Positions 1-7,995 of a stretch of 64,000 nucleotides of DNA are shown one piece after another; position 1 is the first letter of the stretch, and each line of letters begins with the position of its first letter. The position numbers and the translations under genes are program-made. The DNA is from Dethiosulfatarculus sandiegensis (GTDB lineage: Bacteria; Desulfobacterota; Desulfarculia; Desulfarculales; Desulfarculaceae): assembly GCF_000931935.2 (NCBI RefSeq), contig NZ_AZAC01000001.1, forward strand, positions 186,001 to 250,000, written 5' to 3'. The notes under the pieces are model-generated. The model did no database searches, was not told where the DNA came from, and saw only the letters and a program-made list of their open reading frames with translations.

Positions 1-269
1 CTGAGAGCCAGGTTGAATTCATAGCCGCAGGCTTTGGGGCGATAATTCTCTTCCACAAAATCAGTGATTCTTTGAGCGATCTCCGGAAACGGGGTTTTTT
101 TATGGGGCTTGATATGGTTCCCCGGCAAAAGAGGAGTATTAGGGACTACAACATGTAAAAGAGTCAGGCGCGCATCTTCCCTTTGGGCCAGGGCCAAAGC
201 CTTGTCAAAGGCCGTCTCGGACCGTCCGGAAAAGTCTGTGCAGCAAAGGATATTGCCGAATATTGTCAC
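1..269 (-). CDS. Universal stress protein, N-terminal part (cut by window edge)
   Basis: The minus strand encodes about 89 residues of a UspA-type alpha/beta nucleotide-binding protein. The opening strand reads ILCCTDFSGRSETAF, followed by a helix and the second strand LTLLHVVVPN, which is the standard Usp beginning. I chose the GTG at 269 because AAGGAAAGAGG lies about 8 bases upstream and no ATG fits. That Shine-Dalgarno overlaps the end of the next gene upstream (stop at 291), so the two are probably co-transcribed and coupled. Usp proteins act in the cytoplasm in stress survival, with unclear biochemistry. The C-terminal half with the GxxxxG(S/T) nucleotide motif lies outside the window, so ATP binding cannot be judged. 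Confidence 0.8.
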   Translation of the reverse strand, partial: MTIFGNILCCTDFSGRSETAFDKALALAQREDARLTLLHVVVPNTPLLPGNHIKPHKKTPFPEIAQRITDFVEENYRPKACGYEFNLAL

Positions 270-290
270 TTTTTCGCCTCTTTCCTTTTT

Positions 291-626
291 TTATGGCGCC
301 AGAAAAACTTGGTCTTGGAACTTTTTGGCCAAATCCAGTTTCAGGGCCTCGATTTCCCTCTCATCTTCACTCTCTACCATAAGTTGTCCCTTGGAACCCA
401 CCACAAGTTTCGCCCGGGCCCGGATAATTTTCGCCACTTGCGAGGGTTCTACAGTCCACCATCCCCTTGTCCGCATTAAAAGTTCCTCACCTTTAAGCCT
501 TCTGGGGGTGACCAAGTCTATTTTTCTGAACCAGGCCTCCCAGCCCACCTGGGCCGGAGCTATCAGCACCGGGGAGACCGGGTCGTGATATATGCGGCAA
601 CGGCCAAAAAGTCTGAGTCTTATCAT
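291..626 (-). CDS. Hypothetical protein, 111 aa
   Basis: I do not recognise this family. The start at 626 is supported by AAAGGTGAT just upstream. The product is soluble, with no signal peptide or membrane segment. The N-terminal 60 residues look like a small beta-rich domain with several aromatic residues (GWEAWF, RGWW), and the C-terminal third is a charged helix rich in Glu, Lys and Arg. It ends 21 bases before the universal stress gene and probably shares its transcript. The 90 bases upstream (627-716) hold nothing recognisable beyond the ribosome binding site. Codon use is like its neighbours, so it is probably a genuine gene. Confidence 0.6.
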   Translation of the reverse strand: MIRLRLFGRCRIYHDPVSPVLIAPAQVGWEAWFRKIDLVTPRRLKGEELLMRTRGWWTVEPSQVAKIIRARAKLVVGSKGQLMVESEDEREIEALKLDLAKKFQDQVFLAP

Positions 627-716
627 TTGATCACCTTTCCCGGGAGCGTGTGGGACAATCAGACCATGAATTCCCCTCTTTGGAGGAAGTAAGTGGGCCT
701 GTAAATTTGCATGATT

Positions 717-1085
717 TCAAGGAGACGATTGGCCCTTTCCGGAAGCCCTCTTGAGAACGCGTTCCAGTAAATCCTGCATGGGCCCGGCTTCCGGAGGCAG
801 GCTCGCAGCCGGATCAATGCCTTCGGCCAGGAGGGCCTGCTTAAGGCACAGAAGATAGAGCGCCGAGGCTTGGTCTGGCTCCCGCGCCTGCCCCCGTTCC
901 AGGGCCATCGGCCAGGCCCTTTCAAACCAGTCCCTGGCCCGGAACCTGATCCGGTCCAGACTCTGCATCCAGGGGTCAATGCCTGCCTGGGAGAGAAAGG
1001 CTTCCTGGGCCTGTTCCAGGGCTGCGAAAATAAAGCGCATGGCCCTGACCTGCGGATCGCGGCCCCAATCGTCTGAAAAGGGCAT
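717..1085 (-). CDS. Hypothetical protein, 122 aa
   Basis: This is a small cytoplasmic, mostly helical protein of no family I recognise. The start at 1085 (MPFSDDWGRD) is preferred over an in-frame upstream ATG at 1130 because GAGGAGG sits about 7 bases before it. Several amphipathic helices rich in Leu, Ala, Gln and Arg can be seen, with DWFERAW near the middle. It follows the glycosyltransferase on the same strand after 76 bases and may be its downstream partner. An overlapping frame at 659-1105 is longer but has biased composition (Gly, Pro, Arg) and looks like a shadow. Confidence 0.55.
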   Translation of the reverse strand: MPFSDDWGRDPQVRAMRFIFAALEQAQEAFLSQAGIDPWMQSLDRIRFRARDWFERAWPMALERGQAREPDQASALYLLCLKQALLAEGIDPAASLPPEAGPMQDLLERVLKRASGKGQSSP

Positions 1086-1161
1086 AAGAGTTCCTCCTCG
1101 GGCAAGATGAAGGTATGTTTGTAATAGCACGAGTCCCGGGGCCGTGGAAAGCTCTGTGGGG

Positions 1162-2352
1162 TCAGGCCTGGATGACCTTTTCGTAAATATTCAGCATTTT
1201 GGGAATGATATTTTGTAGTTGATACTTAGACAGGACATTTTTCCGCCCCCACTCGCCCAGTTGGGCGGAAAGGGCGGGATTTTGGCTCAATTGATCCGCA
1301 GCATCGGCCAGGCCCTTTGCATCTCCGGGTTTTACCAATAAACCGTTTTTCCCATTTATCAGCCAGTCCGGGACCCCGCCTATATTCGAGGCCACAACCG
1401 GTTTGCCCATGGCCAGGGCCTCCACCCCCACAATGCCAAAGGGTTCGGCCCACAGGCTCGGCAGCCAGAGGGAAACCGCATTGCGCAAAAGGTTCTGCAG
1501 GCTATTGGGGCTTTGCCAAGGCTTTATGATCAGGTTTTCCGGTTCCTTTTGGGCGCTTTTTTGCAGAACTCCCTGTAAAGGCCCTGCTCCGGCCACTATT
1601 AACGGTAAGGGATTTTTTAATAACTTCCTGGCCTTGACAGCCACGTCAATACCTTTTTGCCTGACCATCCTGCCGGCCAGCAGATGGTGTCCGCCTCTGG
1701 TCTTGTTCAGGGCCGGGGTGGATTTATTTATAAAAGGCGGCACAACATGGGGATCGGGAAAGGCCCCGCCCGATTTTATCCATGATTTCCTGAGTTCACG
1801 GGCCATGTACCTGCTCAGCACTATAATCGCCTTCATGCCCCTGGCCGCCTGGAGACGTTTTTGGGTCAATTCGAGCATTTTGGAGCCGTAATCCAGGTCT
1901 TCCAGGCAGGTCAGGCAGTCAGGGCCCATGGGCTCAAAGCAGAGGGTGAGGTTTTTTTTAAGCTTTCCCCTGCCGGGGCAGAAAAGGCGATGATCCTGCA
2001 CCGTCAACACTGCCTTTTGGGTGGCGGCCACGGCTTTCAGCAGGCAGGGGTCCATGATGTTTTGCATATGTATGATATCGGGATTAAATTGCCAGACCAG
2101 CTTTTCGAGCCTCCTCAAGGCTCCTTGTTTTCCCCGTCTGTTCAAACCGCTCCGGTTCAGCCCTTTTAACCGGCAATATGAACCCAACCGGCCTTTTGCC
2201 GGGCCTTGGAGGGTGCCGTCGTCCCTGCCCACTGCCAGAAGCGTTCTATACCGCAGCTTAAGCTCAGGTATGAGAGCCAGAAGATGCTGGTCTGCTCCAC
2301 CTCTGGCACTGAGCCGGTCCGCCAGGATTAACAAACGCCGCTCAGGTTGCAT
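1162..2352 (-). CDS. Glycosyltransferase, GT4 (GT-B fold) family
   Basis: A 396-residue enzyme with two Rossmann-like halves. It probably transfers a sugar from a nucleotide donor to a lipid or saccharide acceptor at the cytoplasmic face of the membrane. The N-terminal half has the open Gly-rich loop LSARGGADQHL and the strand DIIHMQN. The donor half has LLAGRMVRQKG, the Gly-rich IVAGAGPLQG, and the diagnostic E-x7-E motif in EPFGIVGVEALAMGKPVVAS. The length is normal for GT4. It stands alone rather than in an LPS or capsule cluster, so its acceptor cannot be inferred. The Shine-Dalgarno at the ATG is weak (AGAAAG). Confidence 0.85.
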   Translation of the reverse strand: MQPERRLLILADRLSARGGADQHLLALIPELKLRYRTLLAVGRDDGTLQGPAKGRLGSYCRLKGLNRSGLNRRGKQGALRRLEKLVWQFNPDIIHMQNIMDPCLLKAVAATQKAVLTVQDHRLFCPGRGKLKKNLTLCFEPMGPDCLTCLEDLDYGSKMLELTQKRLQAARGMKAIIVLSRYMARELRKSWIKSGGAFPDPHVVPPFINKSTPALNKTRGGHHLLAGRMVRQKGIDVAVKARKLLKNPLPLIVAGAGPLQGVLQKSAQKEPENLIIKPWQSPNSLQNLLRNAVSLWLPSLWAEPFGIVGVEALAMGKPVVASNIGGVPDWLINGKNGLLVKPGDAKGLADAADQLSQNPALSAQLGEWGRKNVLSKYQLQNIIPKMLNIYEKVIQA

Positions 2353-2750
2353 ATCATAGTCTTTCTGGGGGGGAAAGGCCTTTCGGAACGCTTAACCTGT
2401 TCAGATATAAGGTGAAGTGAAACGGTCCTGGCAAGGCCTGTTTTTTCAGGTAAGCTTTGCCTCCGCGGTAGACGAACATGAAAGACTATTTTTTTTAAAG
2501 TTATTTAAAAACAAATAGTTAATTGGTTTTTGTTGTTTTCTGCCATAGCGTCCGTCTAACTTCTGTCGTGCCCCGAGTCATTGATCGGAGGATTAATCCC
2601 GAGCCTCTGACACTTGTTGCCCGGCAGGCCAAACCATACCACATGTGGAACCCGCCCGGATTCACAATCTGGACAAAACCCGGCAAGCATAAGGATAAAA
2701 CCCAAAAGGTCACGCTTATCCAGCCAGTTAATCCCTATATGAAAAAAAAG
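2353..2750. other. Divergent intergenic region with an unexplained GC-richer block
   Basis: This separates the glycosyltransferase (minus) from the nrdD operon (plus). The first 170 bases are AT-rich and probably carry the glycosyltransferase promoter. From about 2540 to 2740 the composition becomes like coding DNA, and minus-strand frames of 60-70 codons are open there, but none has a convincing ribosome binding site or recognised motif. It may be a decayed gene or a dispersed non-coding repeat. Confidence 0.4.
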
Positions 2751-2752
2751 GG

Positions 2753-2782
2753 TTGACGCTACCATATATTGTGTCTAAAAAT
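2753..2782 (+). promoter_or_regulatory. Sigma-70-type promoter of the nrdD operon
   Basis: TTGACG at 2753-2758 is followed by a 17-base spacer and TAAAAAT at 2776-2782, about 145 bases before the nrdD start. A 16-bp NrdR-type palindrome fills almost the whole spacer, so a bound repressor would exclude RNA polymerase. Confidence 0.65.
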
Positions 2783-2805
2783 AGAAACCGTACTACATGT
2801 ATGGC
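2759..2805 (+). promoter_or_regulatory. Pair of NrdR boxes, 31 bp apart
   Basis: Box 1 (2759-2774, CTACCATATATTGTGT) matches the published NrdR consensus acaCwAtATaTwGtgt at most positions. Box 2 (2790-2805, GTACTACATGTATGGC) is a weaker match. Starts are 31 bp apart, three helical turns, the arrangement typical of NrdR sites upstream of ribonucleotide reductase genes. NrdR is a zinc-finger/ATP-cone repressor that senses dATP/ATP. Its own gene is not in this window. Confidence 0.65.
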
Positions 2806-2927
2806 AAACCATGTAACCCAATCCTAAGCAGACCTAAAGGGTTTTCCCCTTTGCAGATAATCCACGGAAATGGGTGAAGAAGGTTCCCTGACGGGAGCCT
2901 GCTCCAATTCCGGTTGAGGGAGAAGAG

Positions 2928-5060
2928 ATGACCAAACTTAAGCTCATGGAAAACAAAGAGCGTCCCGCCTCTGAGGCTGAAACCACTGATATGGCTCTTT
3001 TCGTCCGCACCAGCGACGAAGAGATGGATGGGTGGGACCGCGGACGAATTGCCGAAACCCTGGTCCGGGAGACTCTTTTGGATACCGATACCGCAGATGC
3101 CATTGCGGCCGAGATCGAGCAGATCATCGGCCAGTCCGGCATCCAGATGGTGACGGCTCCCCTTATCCGTGAGATGGTCAACTCAAAGCTGATCGAGCGC
3201 GGTCTGGAGAGTGAGCGTCTGCGCCACACCAGGCTCGGCGTGCCGCTTTATGATGTGGACACCATGATCCGCATGCCCAACAAGGAGAACGCCAACGTTC
3301 CCCACGGGCCCGAGGCCACCAACCTCACCTTGGCCGAGTCCATTAAAAAGGAATATGCCCTGATTAATGTCTTCAAGCCCGAAGTGGGCGACGCCCACAT
3401 GCGCGGGGATATTCACCTACACGATCTGGGCTTTGTAGACCGGCCTTACTGCTCTGGCCAAAGTCTTGAATATATAAAGAAATTTGGCCTCAACCTGCCT
3501 AACAGCCTGGCCTTGGCCAAACCGGCCAAGCATCCCGAGGTGCTCTTGGCCCACATGGTCAAGTTTGCCGCGGCGCTTCAGTCCAACTTTGCCGGAGCCA
3601 TTGGCTGGGATGCGGTGAACCTGTTCTTTGCGCCCTACCTTGAGGGCTTGAGCGACGATGAGATCAAGCAGCTGGCCCAGATCATGATCTTCGAGTTCAG
3701 TCAGCAGGCCGTGGCCAGGGGCGGTCAGGCCATTTTCACCGATATAAACCTCTATTGGGAAGTCCCCAAGCACTTTGAAAACGTGCCCGCCATTGGCCCC
3801 AACGGAGAATACACCGGCAAGACCTATGCCGAGTATGAGAAAGAGGCCCAGCGCTTTGTATGGAAGCTGTTTGAGGTCTACAAAGAGGGCGACGGCGCGG
3901 GCAGGCCTTTCTTCTTCCCCAAACCCCTGGTGCATATAACCGAGAAGTTCTTCCAGACCGAAGGGCACATGGATTTCCTGCACCACATTTGCGACGTGGC
4001 CAGTGACAAGGGCAACACCTACTTTGTCTTTGATCGTGGCGAGACCGCCAAGATCAGCGAATGCTGCCGTCTTTCCTTTAAGCTGGAAAAGAGCGACTTG
4101 GAAGACGCGGTGACTCCCTGGAAGATGCGTTACAGCGCCTTGCAAAACGTGACCGTGAATCTGCCCAGGGTGGCCTACGAGGCGGCCGGTGATGACACCA
4201 GGCTTTTCAAGGTTCTGCGGGACAGGCTGGCCCTGGCCATTGAGGCCCATATCCAGAAAAGGGCCTTTATCCAGGAATTGCTTTCCCACGGCGCTACAGG
4301 CCCTCTGGCCCTTCTGGCCATGAAACTCGACGGCCAGGAATACCTGCGCATGCACAGGGTGACCTATTTGGTGGGCATGGTGGGCTTAAACGAGATGATC
4401 AAGGAGCATATGGGCCAGGAGCTGCACGAGTCGGAAGACGCCATGCGTTTCGGCCTCAAGGTGATCGCCCATATGAAGCTTCTCTGCGACCATTATTCCA
4501 AGCGTCACGGCATGCATTTTGTGCTGGAGCAGACCCCGGCCGAATCAACTGCCTACCGCTTTGCCAAACTGGACCTCAAGACCTTCCCCGAGAAGGCCAA
4601 ACACAATGTCAAGGGCGACATTTTCAACGGTGAGGTCTACTACACCAACTCCACCCTGTTCAACGTGGGCTCCAACACAAACCCCATAGAGAGGGTCAAG
4701 CTGGAGGGACGCTTCCATCCCCTTATCGAGGCCGGTTCCATCACCCATGTCTGGCTTGGGGAACAGTCTCCTTCCAAGGAGTCTCTGGCCAATTTTGTGA
4801 TCAAGATCTTCAGGGACACCAAAAACGATCAGGTGGCGTTCAGCCCCGAGTTTTCCTGCTGCCGGGCCTGCGGACACAATGAGCGGGGCCTCAAGGAAGT
4901 ATGCAGCCAGTGCGGTTCCGAGGACCTGGAGCTCATAACCCGTATAACCGGTTATTTCACCAAGATCTCCTCTTGGAACAAGGGCAAACTGGGTGAGCTG
5001 AAAGACCGCTACAGAAACGACGGCCTTTTCCAGCCCGCTTCCACGGCCAAGGCCGGTTAA
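2928..5060 (+). CDS. nrdD: Anaerobic ribonucleoside-triphosphate reductase (class III)
   Basis: A 710-residue glycyl-radical enzyme that reduces ribonucleotides to deoxyribonucleotides in the cytoplasm without oxygen. Residues roughly 25-95 resemble an ATP-cone allosteric domain. The catalytic barrel follows, and the C-terminus carries a zinc site of four Cys (about 645, 648, 659 and 662) and the radical loop RITGYF with the predicted glycyl Gly at about 675. The start is set by GAGGGAGAAGAG directly upstream. It heads the operon with a CxxC redoxin and the activase nrdG. The promoter carries two NrdR boxes, so the gene is probably derepressed when dATP is low. Confidence 0.95.
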   Translation: MTKLKLMENKERPASEAETTDMALFVRTSDEEMDGWDRGRIAETLVRETLLDTDTADAIAAEIEQIIGQSGIQMVTAPLIREMVNSKLIERGLESERLRHTRLGVPLYDVDTMIRMPNKENANVPHGPEATNLTLAESIKKEYALINVFKPEVGDAHMRGDIHLHDLGFVDRPYCSGQSLEYIKKFGLNLPNSLALAKPAKHPEVLLAHMVKFAAALQSNFAGAIGWDAVNLFFAPYLEGLSDDEIKQLAQIMIFEFSQQAVARGGQAIFTDINLYWEVPKHFENVPAIGPNGEYTGKTYAEYEKEAQRFVWKLFEVYKEGDGAGRPFFFPKPLVHITEKFFQTEGHMDFLHHICDVASDKGNTYFVFDRGETAKISECCRLSFKLEKSDLEDAVTPWKMRYSALQNVTVNLPRVAYEAAGDDTRLFKVLRDRLALAIEAHIQKRAFIQELLSHGATGPLALLAMKLDGQEYLRMHRVTYLVGMVGLNEMIKEHMGQELHESEDAMRFGLKVIAHMKLLCDHYSKRHGMHFVLEQTPAESTAYRFAKLDLKTFPEKAKHNVKGDIFNGEVYYTNSTLFNVGSNTNPIERVKLEGRFHPLIEAGSITHVWLGEQSPSKESLANFVIKIFRDTKNDQVAFSPEFSCCRACGHNERGLKEVCSQCGSEDLELITRITGYFTKISSWNKGKLGELKDRYRNDGLFQPASTAKAG

Positions 5061-5193
5061 GCATACAAAAGAGGCGGGGAGGATCCTTAGCCCCAAGGGG
5101 GAAGGCCTTTGGCGCTTTGAAAAAGCAAATTAATTAATCAGGCCGCTTTGTAAAGACGGCTCAAGGCAAATAAAGAATCAAGAGAGGGTAGTT

Positions 5194-5442
5194 ATGACTC
5201 TTTTTACCAAGCCTGCATGCGATAAATGCCACTATATAACCGACAAATTCGATCTCAAGTCCCTGGGCGTCATTGAAGAGGTGCTGGCCCCGGACAATGC
5301 GGACGCTCTGGCCACTTTGGCCTGGCATGAGCTGGTGGAGGTGGCGGAAAAGGAACTGCCCATCCTGGTTTTGGATGATGAATCCCATATCACCGGCGCC
5401 ATTAAGATCAAATCCTATCTCAAGCGGATGGCCAATGCCTGA
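5194..5442 (+). CDS. Glutaredoxin/NrdH-like redoxin in the nrdD-nrdG operon
   Basis: An 82-residue thioredoxin-fold protein with a redox-active C9-D-K-C12 pair just after the first strand (TLFTKPACDKC). A second strand (LPILVLDD) follows, with an Ile rather than a cis-Pro Val-Pro signature ahead of it. It lacks the usual NrdH motifs, so the assignment is to the broad glutaredoxin-like group. Start ATG at 5194 has GAGAGGG upstream. It overlaps nrdG by 8 bases, implying translational coupling. Its position suggests that it delivers electrons to NrdD, as a redoxin does for the NADPH-dependent class III subgroup, in place of formate. That role is inference. Confidence 0.75.
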   Translation: MTLFTKPACDKCHYITDKFDLKSLGVIEEVLAPDNADALATLAWHELVEVAEKELPILVLDDESHITGAIKIKSYLKRMANA

Positions 5443-6190
5443 AACCCGGATTAAATCGCCTTTGAAAAAGGCGGGGAAAAATCATTCCCTGCCCGAGATC
5501 AAAGGATTCATAGAGACCAGTTTCCTGGATTGGAAAGGTTTTATATCTTCTGTCCTGTTTTTACCGGGCTGCAACTTCGCGTGCCCGTTTTGCCATAATT
5601 TTCAGTTGGTAAGCGACCCCGCCTCTGTGGCCACCCTGCCTGTGGACTGGGTCTTGGAAAGGCTGGGGCCCTTTGCCGGCTGGATTGACGGGGTGGTTAT
5701 AACCGGCGGGGAGCCCACCTTGCATCCGGGCCTGCCTTTGTTTATCGAGAAGTTCAGGCAGGCGGGCTTTAAAATAAAGCTGGATACCAACGGCACCAAT
5801 CCGGCCATGGTGAAACAACTGGTGGCCGACAAAATGGTGGATCTGGTGGCCATGGATATAAAGGCCCCCACGGATCAACTTTCCTACCGCAGGGCGGCGG
5901 GCAAGGTGGTGGACCTGGAGAAGGTCCTGGAGACCATGGCGTTTTTAAAAAGCGGGGCCTGTGCTCATGAGTTTCGTTCGACCATCTGGCCTGCCTGGCA
6001 CGGGGTCAAGGAATTGGCTGAGATGGCCGACCAGCTGCAAGGTTGCCAGGCCTGGAGCCTGCAGGCATTGAACCCCGAAACCGCCTGGAATCCCGAGGCG
6101 TTGGGCATGGGGAAACCCTATACTGCCGAGCAGATAGCGGATCTGCAAAGAGAGCTGGCCGACCCGGTCTGTAAAAAAGAAATGAAATGA
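5435..6190 (+). CDS. nrdG: Anaerobic ribonucleotide reductase activating protein (radical SAM)
   Basis: A 251-residue radical SAM enzyme that forms the glycyl radical on NrdD. The 4Fe-4S site is C46-x3-C50-x2-C53 in GCNFACPFCHN, and the SAM-binding GGE triad follows in ITGGEPTLHPG. The ATG at 5435 overlaps the end of the redoxin gene (ATGCCTGA). Longer frames upstream read through the redoxin gene in another frame and are not coding. The product is longer than E. coli NrdG and belongs to the NrdG2/PflA-like subgroup. The conserved C-terminal segment SLQALNPETAWNPE is typical of that branch. Confidence 0.92.
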   Translation: MPETRIKSPLKKAGKNHSLPEIKGFIETSFLDWKGFISSVLFLPGCNFACPFCHNFQLVSDPASVATLPVDWVLERLGPFAGWIDGVVITGGEPTLHPGLPLFIEKFRQAGFKIKLDTNGTNPAMVKQLVADKMVDLVAMDIKAPTDQLSYRRAAGKVVDLEKVLETMAFLKSGACAHEFRSTIWPAWHGVKELAEMADQLQGCQAWSLQALNPETAWNPEALGMGKPYTAEQIADLQRELADPVCKKEMK

Positions 6191-6230
6191 CAAAAACAAT
6201 TCAAAATAAACCGCCAAGGCTGCGGGCCGC

Positions 6231-7190
6231 TTGTTTGGGGCGGTCCGCGGCCCAGAGCCTCCCCGGCTGGAGATGCCAGTGGCCGGTCTGAGGCTACTGG
6301 TTTTTGAGGACGGGGCCGGGATTTGCCTTTATGTGCGCCTGGCCTCCGCTCATCGCATCCTGGTGGATTGCCGTCGCCGTTCTTCTTATCTTTCTTTAAA
6401 ATTTTTACGTGACTTGGGGGAGTTGGGGCCCTTGACACCTTTAAGTCAGTATTTGCGGCCCTTATGCTGCCCCCCTTGCCTGGATAGCTGGCTCAAGGCG
6501 GTTAACCTTTTACGGGGGCTGGTTTTCCGTCCCGGCGGCTCCTGGATAATCTGGCAGCCCATGCCTTCGTCGGGTCCGGGTTTTCGTTTAAAGGCCAAGG
6601 TCTATTCCAGAACCAGGATGCCCGATCCCAGGGGAATCGGCGAGTTGCCGCCTTTGCTGGTTTTGGGCCTCAATGCGGCTCAGATCCGGGATTTGGGCGG
6701 CCCTCCCGGGGCCTGGGCGGCCAACTCCTCGTTGGCCCTTAAGTTTTGCCGGTCCGGTGAGGAAGGATTGTTGCTCGGCGGGGATTTGAGGCCTACGGCC
6801 TGGCAAACCCTCTTGACTGATCGGGAAATAAAGGGGCTTTTGGCTGGAACTTCATTTTTTGCCGCAGGCTGCCCTGAAAGGGGTTACGACCTGGCCCGCA
6901 GTTTGAAAATGGCGGCCTTGCCCTGGCTGGTCCTGGGGTCATTGGGCCAGAAGGCTTCCTGGCTCAGCCCGGGGCAGTGCCGGTCCTGTTTTGAAACCCC
7001 GAAGGTGGGAGCCATGGTAATAGATGTTGACGATGCCGGAGAGCTGGATGTGCAGGCCTGGCCCTGGGAAGAAAACCATCTGGTTTACAAAGGACTGGCC
7101 AGGCCTCTCGAAGACCCTGCTCTGCCTGCGCCCTGGCCGGTCTTGAAGGCCCTGGGCAATATAACCGGGACCTCTTTCAGCTGGGCCTGA
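6231..7190 (+). CDS. Degenerate ComEC-type metallo-beta-lactamase-fold protein (tentative)
   Basis: A 319-residue soluble protein downstream of nrdG. Segments such as NSSLALKF...GLLLGGDLRPTAWQTLL and the later LPWLVLGSLG look like the second half of ComEC-type MBL-fold domains, where the pattern is NNxSLVLR...FLLTGDLE and then a pHHGS loop. Here that loop reads FFAAGCPERGYD, and no HxHxDH motif is present in the first half, so the metal site is lost if the resemblance is right. Start is uncertain: the first codon in frame is TTG 6231, and ATG 6273 is an alternative; neither has a strong Shine-Dalgarno. It is probably co-transcribed with nrdG, 40 bases away. Function unknown. Confidence 0.5.
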   Translation: MFGAVRGPEPPRLEMPVAGLRLLVFEDGAGICLYVRLASAHRILVDCRRRSSYLSLKFLRDLGELGPLTPLSQYLRPLCCPPCLDSWLKAVNLLRGLVFRPGGSWIIWQPMPSSGPGFRLKAKVYSRTRMPDPRGIGELPPLLVLGLNAAQIRDLGGPPGAWAANSSLALKFCRSGEEGLLLGGDLRPTAWQTLLTDREIKGLLAGTSFFAAGCPERGYDLARSLKMAALPWLVLGSLGQKASWLSPGQCRSCFETPKVGAMVIDVDDAGELDVQAWPWEENHLVYKGLARPLEDPALPAPWPVLKALGNITGTSFSWA

Positions 7191-7219
7191 TACGGTTTCC
7201 CCCGGATTTGTTTTCTACT

Positions 7220-7870
7220 TCACCAGTCTTGCTGAAACTCTAATTTTTCCAGTAGATAGAGCAGCTCACCGGCATTTGCGAGAACATGGTCGGCCCCGGA
7301 TTGCTCAAGTTCGGCCAAGCTTATGCGCCCTGTGGCCACGCCGACCGATCCGGCGTGGGCGGCTTGAGCGGATTTGATATCCATTGGGTGGTCGCCGATG
7401 ACCAGGGTTTGGTCTGTTTTAAGTCCCAGCTCCTTGGCCGCCTGTTCTATGTGGCCGGGATGGGGCTTGGTCCGAATGGCCAGGTCCCTGGGGATGAATG
7501 AATCACAATGGCTTTTTATTTCAGGGAAAACAGTGCGAATGGCTGCATCGCAGTTTCTGGAGACTATGGCCAGTCCAAGGCTTTTCCGCCTGAGCCTGGC
7601 AAGAAGGTCAAGGGTGAAGGGAAAGAGAGCCCCTTTTTCAGCCGCCCGGATTTCTGCTGCCTGGATAATATCCAACGCCTTGTTTTTAAATCCATTCCCC
7701 AAAGAGCTGGAGACGATTTGCACCGCTTCCAAAAGGTAGCCATCAGGCCAGGGGTCCACATACCCCATCTGCGCCGCCGTTTGCCTCACCCGCTCGCTGA
7801 TAACGCTGAAATCGATATTCAGTTCAGCCAGGGTGCCGTCGAAATCGAAAATAAGACCTTTAATATACAT
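7220..7870 (-). CDS. HAD-superfamily phosphatase (phosphoglycolate phosphatase-like)
   Basis: A 216-residue hydrolase. Motif I is FDFDGTL with nucleophile D9 and acid D11. Motif II lies in LGLAIVSRN, the motif III Lys in RTKPHPGHIEQA, and motif IV is VIGDHPMDIKSAQAAH. The helical cap between motifs I and II is of the C1 type seen in Gph and PpaX. It probably dephosphorylates a small phosphate ester. The substrate is not readable from sequence. It stands alone on the minus strand and is divergent from lipB, with 125 bases between them. Confidence 0.85.
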   Translation of the reverse strand: MYIKGLIFDFDGTLAELNIDFSVISERVRQTAAQMGYVDPWPDGYLLEAVQIVSSSLGNGFKNKALDIIQAAEIRAAEKGALFPFTLDLLARLRRKSLGLAIVSRNCDAAIRTVFPEIKSHCDSFIPRDLAIRTKPHPGHIEQAAKELGLKTDQTLVIGDHPMDIKSAQAAHAGSVGVATGRISLAELEQSGADHVLANAGELLYLLEKLEFQQDW

Positions 7871-7995
7871 GTTTGCTGTTTATCGCTTTTTTCTATTTTT
7901 GTCAGGCTGTTGCCATGAGATTGGCAAGGAAGCGCCCGCCTGCCGTCTCATGGGAACTTGCAAATTAACAGTCATAACTATATCATCCGGGCACT

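Noticed and set aside
659..1105. 148-codon minus-strand frame overlapping 717-1085
   Set aside because: Composition biased to Gly, Pro, Arg and Trp, and the better ribosome binding site and codon use belong to 717-1085.
3417..4355. 312-codon frame antisense to nrdD
   Set aside because: Shadow of nrdD. No initiation signal and no recognisable domain.
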